Assembly: GCA_029984035.1 (NCBI GenBank)
Contig: JASBYJ010000005.1
Coordinates: 1-64,000 of the forward strand
DNA: 64,000 nucleotides
Direction of reading: 5' to 3'
Source of the DNA: Conchiformibius sp.
GTDB taxonomy: Bacteria; Pseudomonadota; Gammaproteobacteria; Burkholderiales; Neisseriaceae
This document shows positions 63,215-64,000 of this stretch, piece after piece. Numbering within the stretch: the stretch's first letter is position 1; each line of letters starts with the position of its first letter. The position numbers were made by a program, and so were the translations under genes. The notes below the pieces were generated by a model, which saw only the letters and a program-made list of their open reading frames with translations, ran no database searches and was not told where the DNA came from.

Positions 63215-64000
63215 ATGAACCCGACATTACTCATCGAACTGCGTACCGAAGAACTCCCGCCCAAAGCCCTAAACCAACTGGGCACCCACTTTGCCGCCTC
63301 CATTGCGGAAGGCTTGGAAAAAGCGCACCTGACAGAAGGCACGCCCGAATATACCGCCTACGCATCACCCCGCCGCCTTGCCGTACAAATCAAAAATGTC
63401 AAACCCATACAGGCAGACCAGCACATTACCAAAAAAGGACCCGCCGTTGCCCATGCCATGAAAGACGGCATCCCCACCAAAGCATTGGAAGGTTTCGCAC
63501 GCTCCTGCCAAACCGATATAGGCAGCCTGAAAATCATCCATGACGGCAAACAAGATGTTTACGCCTACGAATTCACCCAAACGGGACAACCGCTATCCGA
63601 ACTGTTGGGCGGGATTGTTCAGGCAGCCGTCAAAAAACTGCCGATTCCCAAAGTGATGCGCTGGGGAAGCAGCAGCCACACTTTCGTCCGCCCCGTACAC
63701 AGCCTGATTGCCTTACACGGCAACGAAACCATCAACATCAACGTGTTAGGCTTAAACAGCGGCAATACGACTTTAGGACACCGTTTCCTGTCCGATTCAC
63801 CCATCGTTATCGAACAAGCCGACCGCTATGCCGAACAATTGCGCCAAGAAGGCAAAGTGATTGCTTCCTTTGACGAACGTAAAGCACTCATTGCCAACGA
63901 ATTAGACAGGCACGCCAAACGTCTCAACGCCACCGTATCGGCAGACGCATCCCTACTGGAAGAAGTCAGCGCATTGGTAGAATGGCCCGTTGTATTGGAA
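63215..64000 (+). CDS. glyS: Glycyl-tRNA synthetase beta subunit, 5' part
   Basis: The first 262 codons; the gene runs off the window. LLIELRTEELPPKALNQLG, the early YASPRRLAVQIKNV, KKGPAVAHAMKDG and MRWGSSSHTFVRPVHSLIAL are diagnostic of GlyS. The beta subunit contributes tRNA binding. The ATG at 63215 follows a GACGGAAAA ribosome site, 58 bases after msbA. Confidence 0.95.
   Translation, partial: MNPTLLIELRTEELPPKALNQLGTHFAASIAEGLEKAHLTEGTPEYTAYASPRRLAVQIKNVKPIQADQHITKKGPAVAHAMKDGIPTKALEGFARSCQTDIGSLKIIHDGKQDVYAYEFTQTGQPLSELLGGIVQAAVKKLPIPKVMRWGSSSHTFVRPVHSLIALHGNETININVLGLNSGNTTLGHRFLSDSPIVIEQADRYAEQLRQEGKVIASFDERKALIANELDRHAKRLNATVSADASLLEEVSALVEWPVVLE

Overview
The window is 64 kb of chromosome from a member of the Neisseriaceae (Betaproteobacteria). 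The lineage call rests on three things. First, a 12-base word, AGGCTGCCTGAA on either strand, recurs dozens of times within and between genes. It matches the DNA uptake sequence dialect known from the Simonsiella/Alysiella/Conchiformibius side of the family, not the ATGCCGTCTGAA of pathogenic Neisseria. Second, the proteins are Neisseria-like throughout (PilC, ComEC, type 2 ThrB, the UPF0237 ACT protein). Third, there is a Fur-box small RNA with the features of the neisserial NrrF. Genus and species cannot be fixed from the sequence alone.

Layout. 0-18 kb: ACT protein, ubiB, a GTPase, 4.5S SRP RNA, cytochrome b561, hscA, a PHP phosphoesterase, tmk, yqgE-ruvX, purM, an RnfB-like ferredoxin, a ComP-like minor pilin, ilvIH, a lipid A acyltransferase and scpB. 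18-22 kb: pilC (pilus tip adhesin), with its own strong promoter and a 10-bp tandem repeat in its leader. 22-28 kb: a TCA-cycle block reading leftward, sdhCDAB-sdhE-gltA. 28-38 kb: a methyltransferase, ppk1, a nitroreductase, comEC, smpB, folK, tsaE, amiC, tRNA-Leu(GAG), secG and tpiA. 38-47 kb: pnp, then an accessory stretch with a C4-like phage RNA, a wrecked Mu-type tail gene and two orphan small proteins, then a YciA thioesterase, a Sel1-type protein and tldD. This part ends with an AT-rich island holding the NrrF-like sRNA and a PIG-L deacetylase. 47-64 kb: gluconate permease and kinase, hisB and hisC, thrB, panB, a Tat/lipobox esterase, ftsY, ispA, xseB, metE, glyQ, msbA and the start of glyS.

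How the parts connect. Iron and respiration meet in this window. The Fur-box sRNA at 45.88-46.04 kb has extended complementarity to the sdhD-sdhA junction at 26.5 kb, so the regulator and its target are both visible. Transformation is also represented by uptake sequences, a candidate uptake-receptor pilin, PilC and ComEC. Opposed pairs of uptake sequences serve as transcription terminators at many gene ends.

Mobile and variable DNA is modest. It comprises two copies of a miniature inverted-repeat element, each with an 8-bp target duplication, the phage remnant, a 48-bp inverted copy of part of the PHP gene, a TGCG repeat at the left edge and the pilC leader decamer repeat. Several segments (the middle of pnp, sdhA, tldD, metE) look richer in GCG/GTG-type codons than their surroundings, which may reflect allele replacement by transformation.
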